From the NCBI GenBank assembly GCA_963806045.1, contig CAWDWP010000001.1, positions 868,001-932,000 on the forward strand: a stretch of 64,000 nt of DNA, in the 5' to 3' direction. The notes under the pieces are model-generated. The model was given only the letters and a program-made list of their open reading frames with translations, did not search any database and was not told the origin of the DNA. Source of the DNA: DATCHW01 sp963806045. GTDB lineage: Bacteria; Bacteroidota; Ignavibacteria; Tepidaquicellales; Tepidaquicellaceae. This document shows, piece by piece, positions 48,062 through 57,896 of the stretch (the stretch's first letter is position 1; the number at the start of each line of letters is the position of its first letter). Position numbers and translations under genes: made by a program.

Positions 48062-50991
48062 TTCATTGTTCTCTCGGCTCTTACTACAACTACTGTCATA
48101 TCATCAAATTGTTTTGCCTCTTCTGAAAACTGTTTAACCGACGACATTATTCCATCACACATTTGTTTAGAGCTTAAATAAGAATTCTTTTCAATAAATT
48201 CTATCAATCGTTCCTCGCCATATTGTTCACCTCCTTTGTTAACCGAATCAGTTATACCGTCTGAAACAAAAAAGAAAACATCTCCAGGTGCAAAAATGAT
48301 TTTCCTTTGCTCAAGATTTTCATTGAATACCTGCTCTCCGCTTAGTCCTATACCTATACCGCTTGGCTGAACCTTACCTACTTTATTATTAATATTGCTC
48401 AGGAAATATATCGGAAGATGTCCTGCCCTTGCAAGAAATAATTCATTTTTAGTTGTATCAAAAGATGCTCCGACGGCAGTGATGAAAGATTTTGAATCTA
48501 TGTTTTTATAAATTAATCTGTTAGCTTTTACCAGTAGCTGGTCAGGCGAAGGAGTGAATTCATTCAATGTCTGTAAAATTCCCTGAATCTTAGACATATA
48601 TAATGCTGCCGATGTTCCTTTCCCGCTCACATCCCCCACTACCACGGTTACTTTGCCATCCTCACCATTCAGGAAATCATAAAAGTCGCCGCCGACCTCA
48701 AATGCCGGAAGAGAGGTTGCAGATATATCAAGTCCTTTGACTCTTGGAACTCTCTGCGGTAATGATGCCATTTGAATTCTGTGTGCAATTTGAAGTTCCT
48801 GTTTGTATCGTTCCTGCTCTGTAAGTTCTTCATAAAGAAAAGCATTTTCCACCGCTACAGAAGCACTAGTAACTATTGATTCAAGAAAATCAATGTCTTC
48901 TGCATTGAGTTGTGTTTCCGAAAGTTTTTCTCCAATAAAGAGTGCTCCGAGAATTCTATCTTTTGATTTGAATGTAACAACATATTTAAAGCCGTGGTCA
49001 ATAAGGGTTTTCCTGAAATCTCTGGACAGGTATTCAACAGGGAAAGGTTTTTTAAATTGTTTAAGCAAATCAATGATTCCTTCATTTACATCAAAACAGT
49101 ACTCGTTTTTCTTCATACTGTCAAAGCAGTAAGACTTTTCACCCCATATTTCTTTTTCATCTTTGAAGAAAATTGCACCAGCACGTTTGAGCCTGACTAA
49201 TTCCGATACTTTCTCGATAATAATCTTAGCAAGACTTTCCACTGTAAATTTAGAACCTATTAATTTTACAAGTTCTGTCTGCGCATGTTTATAGTCGAAT
49301 TTTTGTCTGTAATATTTTCTGTCAAAAAAGTTTATAACGGTAATTCCGATTTTATATAAAATCAAACCTGCTATTACAGATATTGCCAGGAAGAATAATT
49401 TATTATAGAAAGCATTTGTTCTGTCATCCAGAGGAATTGACAATACTTCAATCTTTGAACCGAAAATTACAAAGTTAACATTTGGAAACTGAATATTTAT
49501 TTTAGATAATATCGAAAGCAGATACAAAAATAAAATTAAAATATATCCTTTCCAGATATAAGTTAAGAAGATATACTGAATGTTTCTTCTTATCTTCATA
49601 CCCATATCAAATAATTTATATTTATTAATGACGTAAATATAAACGAAAGGAAGTAAAGTGAGTAAAACAAATCCATAAGCGTTGAAAAACTTAGAGCTAA
49701 TTTTTAAATAATTCAAAATTGTCGGACCAAATGTTATACTTAATGTTAATATCCATGCTATTCTTATTAATCTTGCTTTTTTTATGTATTCTTTAGATTC
49801 AGTTCTTCGGTAAATTACCATTAACGCTATATAGTAAATGAAACTAACGATGATCAAAATGTTGAAAACATCCTGATTCATTTTAGTATAATTAATAATA
49901 TACCAGTATGAAAAATACACGATTTCCAATAAAGCAATTATATAAAGTATAATTATATGCTTTCTAAACTTATGAATAGAAGGATGAGTTTCCGGGAAAT
50001 AAAATAAACTATGAAGAACGACCGGTAAGGCAGCGAAATTTACCAGGTTATTTAAAAATATTTTCCAGTATGAAAATATATCAAACTCTGGAGGATAAAA
50101 ACTTGCAGCAGTCAATATCTGAAATCCGAATAATAGCAAAACGTAACCGCTCATTCTTGAGGAAACCAATTCAGGTCTCTTAAGTATTAAATATAGTCCC
50201 ATTATAAAAAAAGGTAAACCTGTAATAAGAAGAAGTAAAATTTCAATAGGTATTCCAAAAACAGCAAGTTTGACGACTAATGTCAATTGTTCATTATTTC
50301 TTAAAACATTATAATAAATTGGGACTCCGCTTTCGAAGCTTCTTAGATATTTCAGTGATTCCAGAGTTAGTTGTTCTCCAGCATCGCTGCTCATAATTTT
50401 GAGTTCTTTCCCGTTTATATTCAGTAGAATATCACCTGACTTTATTCCCGCCCTGTCTGTTGCACCTTCTGGTTCAATATAAGCCATAAGGATTCCACCT
50501 GTGAGAAATTTTACTGAGTTATCGGAAATCTGGCTACGCGGTATTTCATACAAATCCGAAAGTTTTGCGTATCTTGATTTCATATCTAAATCTTTAAGCT
50601 GTTCGGATTTTTTGATATTAAAAACCCGTATTTTTAAAACTGCATCAGGCTTGAATTTTGATAGTGCGTTATTAAATTCTTCTTTTGAATTAACATCAAC
50701 GCCGTTTATTTCCAATATAAAACTTCCGACAGGAATCGTTTCCCAGATTTTATCACCTTTTAGAGTGTCAGCGTCAGTAAATTTATTGCATTCAAGAGCT
50801 TTTATAACATAGAAATTTGAAGGCAAACTCATATAATGCGTTCCGCTGAAAACGGTCACGGCATTCCGGTAAAAATTATAAGATATAATCCCCAGAGCAA
50901 TTACCCCGAGAATGTAAAAAATCAGGCGATACTGAGATGGTGTCAGTTTATTGTAAGTTTTCTCTTTAACAGGTAACTCAGAGTAATTCAT
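48055..50991 (-). CDS. Membrane PP2C/SpoIIE-type phosphatase with PDZ and GAF domains
   Basis: A 978-residue signalling protein. One membrane segment near residue 30 is followed by two PDZ-like units (GSFILEINGVDV near residue 85; DRAGIKSGDILLNINGKEL near 185). About seven to eight membrane segments cover residues 250-510. A GAF-like domain covers about 560-710. A C-terminal RsbU/SpoIIE phosphatase begins with IAHRIQMASLPQ and has FEVGGDFYDF, VVVGDVSGKGTSAALYMS, RAGHLPIYF, VSDGITDSVN and FDDMTVVVVR. It probably dephosphorylates an anti-sigma-antagonist in response to an envelope signal sensed through PDZ. No STAS or anti-sigma gene is adjacent. Confidence 0.9.
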   Translation of the reverse strand: MNYSELPVKEKTYNKLTPSQYRLIFYILGVIALGIISYNFYRNAVTVFSGTHYMSLPSNFYVIKALECNKFTDADTLKGDKIWETIPVGSFILEINGVDVNSKEEFNNALSKFKPDAVLKIRVFNIKKSEQLKDLDMKSRYAKLSDLYEIPRSQISDNSVKFLTGGILMAYIEPEGATDRAGIKSGDILLNINGKELKIMSSDAGEQLTLESLKYLRSFESGVPIYYNVLRNNEQLTLVVKLAVFGIPIEILLLLITGLPFFIMGLYLILKRPELVSSRMSGYVLLLFGFQILTAASFYPPEFDIFSYWKIFLNNLVNFAALPVVLHSLFYFPETHPSIHKFRKHIIILYIIALLEIVYFSYWYIINYTKMNQDVFNILIIVSFIYYIALMVIYRRTESKEYIKKARLIRIAWILTLSITFGPTILNYLKISSKFFNAYGFVLLTLLPFVYIYVINKYKLFDMGMKIRRNIQYIFLTYIWKGYILILFLYLLSILSKINIQFPNVNFVIFGSKIEVLSIPLDDRTNAFYNKLFFLAISVIAGLILYKIGITVINFFDRKYYRQKFDYKHAQTELVKLIGSKFTVESLAKIIIEKVSELVRLKRAGAIFFKDEKEIWGEKSYCFDSMKKNEYCFDVNEGIIDLLKQFKKPFPVEYLSRDFRKTLIDHGFKYVVTFKSKDRILGALFIGEKLSETQLNAEDIDFLESIVTSASVAVENAFLYEELTEQERYKQELQIAHRIQMASLPQRVPRVKGLDISATSLPAFEVGGDFYDFLNGEDGKVTVVVGDVSGKGTSAALYMSKIQGILQTLNEFTPSPDQLLVKANRLIYKNIDSKSFITAVGASFDTTKNELFLARAGHLPIYFLSNINNKVGKVQPSGIGIGLSGEQVFNENLEQRKIIFAPGDVFFFVSDGITDSVNKGGEQYGEERLIEFIEKNSYLSSKQMCDGIMSSVKQFSEEAKQFDDMTVVVVRAERTMNN

Positions 50992-51475
50992 AACGTTTAA
51001 ATTAATATTTTGAAAACAAATGCATCTAATTCCTTATAATATAAAACCTTATCTAATTATTTTACGAAATAAATGATTTACAGTTACAATAAATATGAAA
51101 TTATTTATACATAATCCGGTATTAAAAACTTCAAAAGTCTTATATTCAGGACTTTATAGTTCTCTTCAGTTCGTTAATAAAACCATTAAATTCCAGATAG
51201 ACATGTACTTTTTGTAGTTTTCGGTGAGGTAATTTTCATTTTTTTATCTATTGAAATAAACATTGACTATTTAGATGTAATCTATTAAATTAAATTGTTT
51301 TCTCTTTCTTTCCCTTTCACTGTTTATCCTGCCTTTCAGGCAGGATAAACTTTTTTTATACCTATTTTTCCGTAATCGCAACTCTTTAGGTTGCGTTTTA
51401 TCTAATTTCGCAGGCTAAAGACCTGCGACTACAAAGAATTTTGAATGATGATTTGAACTCCGGTTGGAATAATTA
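50992..51475. other. Intergenic region with an orphan terminator and two REP-like hairpins
   Basis: About 480 bases without a supported gene. It holds the hairpin at 51322 and two short palindromes, CGCAAC/GTTGCG at 51377-51395 and CGCAGG/CCTGCG at 51409-51427, the latter in a TCGCAGGCTAAAGACCTGCGACTAC context seen as scattered repeats in related genomes (from memory). Confidence 0.65.
51322..51357 (+). terminator. Orphan plus-strand terminator-like hairpin
   Basis: GTTTATCCTGCCT and AGGCAGGATAAAC form a perfect 13-base stem with a three-base loop and seven T. No plus-strand gene lies upstream; the neighbouring genes are on the minus strand. Confidence 0.75.
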
Positions 51476-51503
51476 TTAATTATTAATTACTAATTATTAA
51501 TTG
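51476..51503. repeat. AT-only interspersed repeat, copy 2
   Basis: Exact copy of the unit at 48034-48061. It encodes the last residues and stop codon of the UvrA paralogue. Confidence 0.8.
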
Positions 51504-54389
51504 TTTAAGGTATTTCCCTGTAAAAGATTTTTCTTCTTTAATAATTTCCTCGGGTGTTCCCTGTGTTACGATTTCACCGCCTTCATCCCCGCTGTCAGGA
51601 CCTAAATCAATAATATAATCGGCACACTTTATCACTTCCAGATTATGCTCAATCACTAATACACTGTTTCCCTGCTTTATAAGTTCGTCAAAACATCTTA
51701 ACAATTTTGCAACATCGTGGTAATGCAGCCCTGTTGTCGGCTCGTCAAAGATGAAAAGTTTATGGCTTCCTTCTTCATTAAATGTGAGATGATATGCCAG
51801 TTTAACTCTTTGTGATTCTCCCCCCGATAGTGTTGCACCTGATTGACCGAGTTTTACATAACCAAGCCCCACATCATCGAGCACTTTCAGTTTTTTTATT
51901 ATCTTTGGATATGGTTTAAAAAACTGTAGTGCTTCATTCAAAGTCATATCGAGAACTTCACTTATATTTTTATGATATCCTTCAAAGCCCTTCAATTTTA
52001 TCTCCAGTGCTTCCGTCTTGTATCTTTTTCCCCTGCAGACTTCGCATTCAAGAATAATATCAGCCATAAATTGCATTTCAATTTTTATGACACCCGTACC
52101 TTCACAGGTTTCGCATCTGCCTCCCGGAACATTGAAAGAAAAATAACCGTTACTTAAGAACTTCTTTTTTGATTCAGGAGTATTAGCAAATGCTTCCCGA
52201 ATGAAATCAAATGCTTTGATGTAAGTCACGGGATTGCTTCTGGGCGTTCGTCCAATAGGAGACTGGTCTATTAATTCAACGCCATCCAGTTTCTGAAATC
52301 CTTCTAAAGAATCATATCCTCCGATTTTCTTTCCGAAATATCCTTCCAGTTTCTTTTTTATTGCAGGATATATTATATCATTAACCAGTGTTGACTTACC
52401 CGAACCGCTCACACCTGTAATGCAGGTAAATGTATTCAATGGAATTTTCACATCAAGATTCTTCAGATTATTTTCTCTTGCACCCTTTATTATCAGGCAA
52501 TTTGAAATTAAATCGGAAATCCTTCTTTCAGCAGGAATGGGGATTTTTATTTTTCCGCTTAAATATTTTCCTGTTATAGAATTGTTGTCTTTCAGTATAT
52601 TTTTATATGTTCCCTGGTAAACAAGCTCTCCACCGTTTTCTCCTGCAAGCGGACCAATATCAATTATCTCATCTGCTTCTTTCATCATATCCCTGTCGTG
52701 TTCAACGACCAGCACCGTATTTCCAAGGTCTCTGAGGGATTTCATAATATTTATTAATTTCTGATTATCCCTCGGATGAAGTCCTATTGATGGCTCATCA
52801 AGAACATATATTGAACCGACAAGTGATGAACCAAGAGATGTGGAAAGATTTATTCTTTGTGATTCTCCGCCGGATAGAGTATTCGAAAGTCTGTCAAGTG
52901 TAAGATATGTCAACCCCACGTCATTTAAATATTTCAGTCTTGATAGTATTTCCTCGAGGATTCTTTCGGAAATCGTTTGTTCATATTTATTTAATTTCAA
53001 ATCCTTGAAAAATAAATAAGCGTTGCTTATTTTCATTCTTACGATATCAGCAATGGTTTTATCTCCGACCTTTATATACAATGCTTCTTTTCGGAGCCGC
53101 GAGCCGCCGCAGCTGCTGCATAAAGTATAAGCACGATAACGGTTCAGTAAAACCCTGTAATGCAGTTTGTAAGATGCCTCATGCTCGACCATCTTAAAAA
53201 ACTTATTGATGCCGATATATCTGCCGATTCCGTTAAATACAATTTTTAATTCTCGTTCTGAAAGACTGTGAAAAGGAATTGTTACATCGATGTTGTGTGC
53301 CGGGGCTTCACGAATCAGGTCGTTTAAATGTTTGGAATGCTTAAGGGTAGTGAATGGCATTATTGCACCGGCAGCAAGTGATTTTCTTCTATCCGGGATA
53401 ACGACATCCATATCGATATCCATCGTCTTGCTGAAACCCTGGCATTTTTCGCAGGCTCCGAAAGGATTATTAAATGAGAATAATCTCGGTTCAGGTTCTT
53501 CAAATCTTATTCCGTCTGCTTCAAGGTATTGATTATATTTGTAATCTTTGTATTTATCATCACCGATAATTCGCACAGTTAGATATCCTTCGCCTTCCCT
53601 GAAAGCCATTTCCAGAGTATCATATAAACGCGATTCTGTTTCAGTATCATTTGGGTCATATATCAGTCTGTCAATTACTACCTGAAGATTATTGTCAAAA
53701 GTTTTTTGAATTTCTTTTATATCGAGTTCACTTAAATCTTTAATTTCACCTTTTAAAATTATCCTGTCAAAACCTTTTTCTTTCAGTTCATCAATTTTTA
53801 ATTTGAGGTCTGATTTTAATGTTTCGTGCTTTTTAAAATTGAATTCACAATATACATATAGTTTTAATGTTTTCTTTTTTGCAATCTGTTTTAATTCATC
53901 AATTATGGATTCGGGAGTGTCTTTCTTTACTTGTTTTCCGCTTATCGGTGAAAATGTTCTTCCTGCTCTTGCGAATAATAATCTTAAATAATCATATATT
54001 TCAGTTGTTGTTCCGACAGTCGAGCGGGGATTCCGTATTCTTGTTTTTTGTTCTATTGCCATAGAAGGTGCAAGTCCTGACATATAGTCAACATCGGGTT
54101 TATTCATTTTTTCAAGGAATTGCCTTGCATACGATGAAAGACTTTCCACATATCTTCTTTGTCCCTCTGCATAGATAGTATCGAAAACAATCGAAGACTT
54201 TCCCGAGCCGCTGATTCCGGTAAAAACTATTAATTTATATTTCGGAATATCCAAACTGATATTTTTCAGGTTGTTCATCCTGCATCCGCGGATAATTATA
54301 TATTTCCGTGAATCAGGAAGCTCGCCGGTAAAACTTCCGTTAACATCAGTCTTTACTCCGTTTATTTTATTTTTTTTCTTCTTTGCCAA
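51483..54389 (-). CDS. UvrA paralogue (excinuclease ABC subunit A)
   Basis: ABC-type DNA damage sensor, 968 residues. The first Walker A is FTGISGSGKSS near residue 58 and the second ITGVSGSGKST near 655. Signature motifs are NTLSGGESQRINLS and ATLSGGESQRVKLA. The zinc modules (CEKCQG; CSSCGGSRL; CETCEGTG to CEVCRGKRY) are complete. An N-terminal Lys-rich extension (MAKKKKNK) is unusual. Second of two uvrA genes in tandem with 78 bases between. In Bacteroidota two copies are common; this one is the more divergent, with shorter insertion regions changed. Its precise role (repair, or resistance to an intercalating drug) is not evident. Confidence 0.9.
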   Translation of the reverse strand: MAKKKKNKINGVKTDVNGSFTGELPDSRKYIIIRGCRMNNLKNISLDIPKYKLIVFTGISGSGKSSIVFDTIYAEGQRRYVESLSSYARQFLEKMNKPDVDYMSGLAPSMAIEQKTRIRNPRSTVGTTTEIYDYLRLLFARAGRTFSPISGKQVKKDTPESIIDELKQIAKKKTLKLYVYCEFNFKKHETLKSDLKLKIDELKEKGFDRIILKGEIKDLSELDIKEIQKTFDNNLQVVIDRLIYDPNDTETESRLYDTLEMAFREGEGYLTVRIIGDDKYKDYKYNQYLEADGIRFEEPEPRLFSFNNPFGACEKCQGFSKTMDIDMDVVIPDRRKSLAAGAIMPFTTLKHSKHLNDLIREAPAHNIDVTIPFHSLSERELKIVFNGIGRYIGINKFFKMVEHEASYKLHYRVLLNRYRAYTLCSSCGGSRLRKEALYIKVGDKTIADIVRMKISNAYLFFKDLKLNKYEQTISERILEEILSRLKYLNDVGLTYLTLDRLSNTLSGGESQRINLSTSLGSSLVGSIYVLDEPSIGLHPRDNQKLINIMKSLRDLGNTVLVVEHDRDMMKEADEIIDIGPLAGENGGELVYQGTYKNILKDNNSITGKYLSGKIKIPIPAERRISDLISNCLIIKGARENNLKNLDVKIPLNTFTCITGVSGSGKSTLVNDIIYPAIKKKLEGYFGKKIGGYDSLEGFQKLDGVELIDQSPIGRTPRSNPVTYIKAFDFIREAFANTPESKKKFLSNGYFSFNVPGGRCETCEGTGVIKIEMQFMADIILECEVCRGKRYKTEALEIKLKGFEGYHKNISEVLDMTLNEALQFFKPYPKIIKKLKVLDDVGLGYVKLGQSGATLSGGESQRVKLAYHLTFNEEGSHKLFIFDEPTTGLHYHDVAKLLRCFDELIKQGNSVLVIEHNLEVIKCADYIIDLGPDSGDEGGEIVTQGTPEEIIKEEKSFTGKYLKQLIISN

Positions 54390-54437
54390 ATTTATTTATT
54401 CTTTTTACTGTTTGTTATTAATCTCAATTATTAATTA

Positions 54438-54465
54438 CTAATTATTAATTACTAATTATTAATTG
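54438..54465. repeat. AT-only interspersed repeat, copy 3
   Basis: Same unit as at 48034 and 51476 with one end mismatch, preceded by a partial second unit from 54427; ends three bases from the stop of uvrA. Confidence 0.8.
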
Positions 54466-54467
54466 TT

Positions 54468-57309
54468 TCATAGTACTTTCTGCAAATATTTCGCTGTATA
54501 ACTTTCTTTCAAAAACTTCTTTACAAATTCTTCAGGAGTGCCCTCAGCAACTATATAACCTCCTGCTTCGCCTCCTTCGGGACCTAAATCTATTATCCAG
54601 TCAGCACATTTAATAACATCAAGATTATGCTCTATCACAATTACAGTATTGCCCTTATCCACTAATTTATTTAATACTTCCAGAAGCATTTTGATATCTT
54701 CAAAATGCAAACCTGTTGTAGGTTCATCGAGTATGTAAACAGTTCTTCCCGTCTGGACTTTTGATAACTCAGTTGCAAGCTTGACTCTCTGTGCTTCTCC
54801 CCCGGAAAGCGTTGTCGCCTGCTGTCCAAGCCGTATATAATCAAGTCCGACATCGTGAAGAGTCTGTAATTTTCTTCTGAGTGATGGTATTGATTCAAAA
54901 AATCCAAGTGCTTCTTCAACAGTCATTTCCAGAACTTCAGCAATTGATTTTCCTTTATATCTTATCTGAAGTGTTTCCCTGTTATATCTTTTTCCTTTGC
55001 ATTCGTCGCAGGTTACATAGACATCAGGAAGGAAATTCATTTCAATTTTCTGAAGTCCGTCACCCTCGCAGGCAGTGCATCTTCCGCCTTTTACGTTAAA
55101 TGAAAATCTTCCCACTTTATAACCCCGTATTTTTGATTCAGGAAGTGATGAGAATAATATCCCTGACAAAAGTAAAGAGTCCCGTATATGTTGCAGGATT
55201 GCTTCTCGGAGTTCTGCCGATAGGGGACTGGTCGATTTCAATCACCTTATCTATAATCCTGTCACTGCTTCCTTTGATTGCAGATTTCTCTTCAAATGAT
55301 TTATATGCGAGAGGTGATGCATATGTTTTTGAATATCTTCCGGATATTATGGGATATAATGTTTCATTTATCAGTGTAGATTTTCCCGAACCGCTGACAC
55401 CCGTTATGCAGATGAATCTTCCGAGCGGGACTTTAAGGTCAATATCTTTTAAATTATTCCCCGACGCTCCTTTTAATAATATATAATTTCCGTTTCCGTT
55501 TCTTCTCGTGCTTTTAAAATCAATTTTCTTAATTCCCCGAAGGTAATCTATAGTAATCGAATCTCCTTTAATTGTTTTCGGGTTGCCCGATGTGACTAAC
55601 CGTCCACCGTGTTCACCTGCACCCGGACCCAGGTCAACAATAAAATCAGCGGATTCCATCATTTCCCTGTCGTGCTCGACAACGATAACAGTGTTTCCCA
55701 TATCGCGGAGCCTTTTCAGTGATTCAATTAATTTTATATTGTCCCGCTGATGCAATCCTATCGAGGGCTCGTCCAGAATGTATAAAACTCCTGTTAGCTG
55801 TGAGCCGATTTGTGTCGCAAGCCTTATCCTCTGCGCCTCTCCGCCCGATAGCGTTTTTGCACTTCGGTCCAGGGTCATATAATCAAGTCCGACATTTGAC
55901 AAAAAATTAAGACGTGTAATTATTTCTTTAATAATCTGTTTCGAAATAATTTGTCTTCTTTCATCGAACTCCAGATTTGAAAGAAATTCTTTGCAATCAT
56001 TGATAGGCATCAGTGTTATTTCGTGAATATTCTTTCCGTTAATTCTTATCCAGAGTGCATCTTCTTTCAGTCTTCCGCCTCCGCAGGTCTTGCAAATTGT
56101 AGTTGTGAGAAAACTATCAGCCCAGGTTCGTATAAGTTCTGACGAAGATTCACTAACCTGGCGGTTTATATATTCTCCCATTCCGTAGAATTTGTATCTG
56201 TATACTTCTTCTTTACCATAACTGTTTATATAGTGAATATCGAGTCTCTTATCCACACCGTTCATTATCGCGTCAGTGAGTGTATCCTGATATTCATTGA
56301 TTGGTGCTTTTCCCGAAACATTAAACATTTCCAGAAGCGCCCTCATTGTAGAAGCCATGATGGAATTTTTCGGTTTTCCAATCGGAGCTATTCCACCTTC
56401 TTCAAATGATAATTCTTTTTTGGGAAAAACTCTGTTTATATCAATTTCTTTTTTCTCGCCAAGCCCATAGCAGGTTTTGCACCAGCCGTAATGCGAATTA
56501 AACGAGAACATATTCGGAGCAGGTTCCGAAAAACTTCTTCCTGTCACAGGGTCGGAAAGTTTTTCATTATAAAGTTTATCACCTTTTCCGTTGCTGATTA
56601 TTACGAGTCCTTTTCCGATTCTCAATGCGACATCCAGTGAATCATAAATTCTCATTCTCGATTTGCCATTGACTGTAACCCTATCAACAACTACTTCTAT
56701 ATCGTGAATTTTAAATCTCTGAACCTGCATTTTCGGAGTGATATCCAGAATCTCTCCATCAACTCTCACTTTGGTAAATCCCTCGGAAGAAATCTCTTCG
56801 AACAGTTCCCGGTAATGCCCTTTACGACCTTTGATAAGAGGAGCCAGGATATTAATCCGCGTTCCATCTTTCAAGCTGTGTATATTATCCAGTATCTGGT
56901 CTATTGTCTGCCTTGTTACTTCGAGCCCTGTATCAGGAGAAAATTGTGTTCCGCATCTGGCAAACAGTAATCGAAGGTAATCATATATCTCCGTGACGGT
57001 TCCTACCGTCGAGCGGGGATTGTGCGAAATAGTTTTTTGCTCAATGGAAATCGAAGGAGATAGTCCCTCGATTTTATCCACATCAGGTCTTTCCATTCCA
57101 CCGATGAATTGCCGGGCATACGAAGAAAGAGTCTCCATAAATCTTCGCTGTCCTTCAGCATAAATGGTATCGAAAGCTAATGAAGATTTACCTGAACCTG
57201 AGAGACCTGTAAAAACAATCAAACTATCGCGCGGAATTTCAATATCTATATTCTTAAGATTGTGAACCCTCGCTCCTTTTACTACTATTTTATCTAAATG
57301 TGATTTAAT
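54468..57309 (-). CDS. uvrA: Excinuclease ABC subunit A, UvrA (one frameshift, unusual start)
   Basis: Canonical UvrA for nucleotide excision repair. FTGLSGSGKSSLAFDTIYAEGQ, CKTCYGLGEK, CKTCGGGRL, KTLSGGEAQRIRLA, GVSGSGKSTL, CTACEGDG and TTLSGGEAQRVKLA are all present. The frame breaks near 55160: removing one base joins FVRDI to FSSLPESKIRGYKVG. Upstream of the TTG at 57222 the conserved KIVVKGARVHNLKNIDIEIPRDSL continues in frame, so the real start is earlier. The only candidate before the in-frame stop is an ATT at 57309, or the start codon has been lost to an error. Corrected length is about 946. Confidence 0.92.
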
Positions 57310-57573
57310 ATGCTATAAAAAATTTAACACTAAAGGTAACGCTTTTGCTAAGCTATAACAATTCAAATTGGAATCTCCTCACACACTTTTTTAATCACTG
57401 ATTAGACTGATTAAGAGGATTTCGCTGATTAACCCCTTATGACTAAAGGGGGGCTCGGGAGGTTAGAGAATAAATCTCTTTTCCAATCTGTGTAATCATT
57501 TTAATCCGTTTAATCAGTGATTTGAATTGAAAATAATGATGAAATTTTCTATCTTTATTGTTTATGATTTTTC

Positions 57574-57648
57574 GCTCCCATCGACTAGGGGTTAGGTCAT
57601 CACTCTTTCACAGTGAAGACACGGGTTCGAATCCCGTTGGGAGCGCCA
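57574..57648 (+). tRNA. tRNA-Glu (anticodon UUC), CCA encoded
   Basis: Cloverleaf by eye: acceptor GCTCCCA with TGGGAGC, D-arm GAC...GTC, anticodon stem TCACT/AGTGA around loop CTTTCAC (anticodon TTC), T-arm ACGGG TTCGAAT CCCGT, discriminator G, encoded CCA at 57646-57648. Confidence 0.96.
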
Positions 57649-57652
57649 GATT

Positions 57653-57688
57653 AAAGCCCTGTAAATATAATGTTTACAGGGCTTTTTC
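57653..57688 (+). terminator. Terminator after tRNA-Glu
   Basis: AAAGCCCTGTAAA and TTTACAGGGCTTT form a 13-base stem with a seven-base loop, followed by T residues. Confidence 0.92.
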
Positions 57689-57706
57689 ATCTCTTGCCAA
57701 AATCCC

Positions 57707-57739
57707 GTTAGCACTTTCGTTAGCACTTTTTTCAAAATT
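57707..57739 (+). repeat. Direct repeat, possible left attachment site
   Basis: GTTAGCACTTT occurs twice in tandem here (57707 and 57719). The second copy, TTAGCACTTTTTTCAAAA, is matched by TTAGCACTTTTTCAAAA at 61086-61102, beyond the peptide-modification genes. It lies just downstream of a tRNA gene, a common integration site. Confidence 0.45.
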
Positions 57740-57835
57740 GATCGAGATTTATTATATTCAAATTGTTTCTGATTAAATCAGTCTTTTTATTAAGATAATA
57801 TTTGGAAGTGCTGGTCAAATATTAAATTATGATAA

Positions 57836-57864
57836 TTGAATTACAAAATTAATTACTTTATATT
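57836..57864 (+). promoter_or_regulatory. Possible promoter of CXXX peptide operon
   Basis: TTGAAT and TATATT with exactly 17 bases between, 33 bases before the ATG of the precursor gene, which also has a strong AAGGAGG site. Confidence 0.4.
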
Positions 57865-57896
57865 CAATTATATTAATGATGTAAGGAGGTCTTTTT

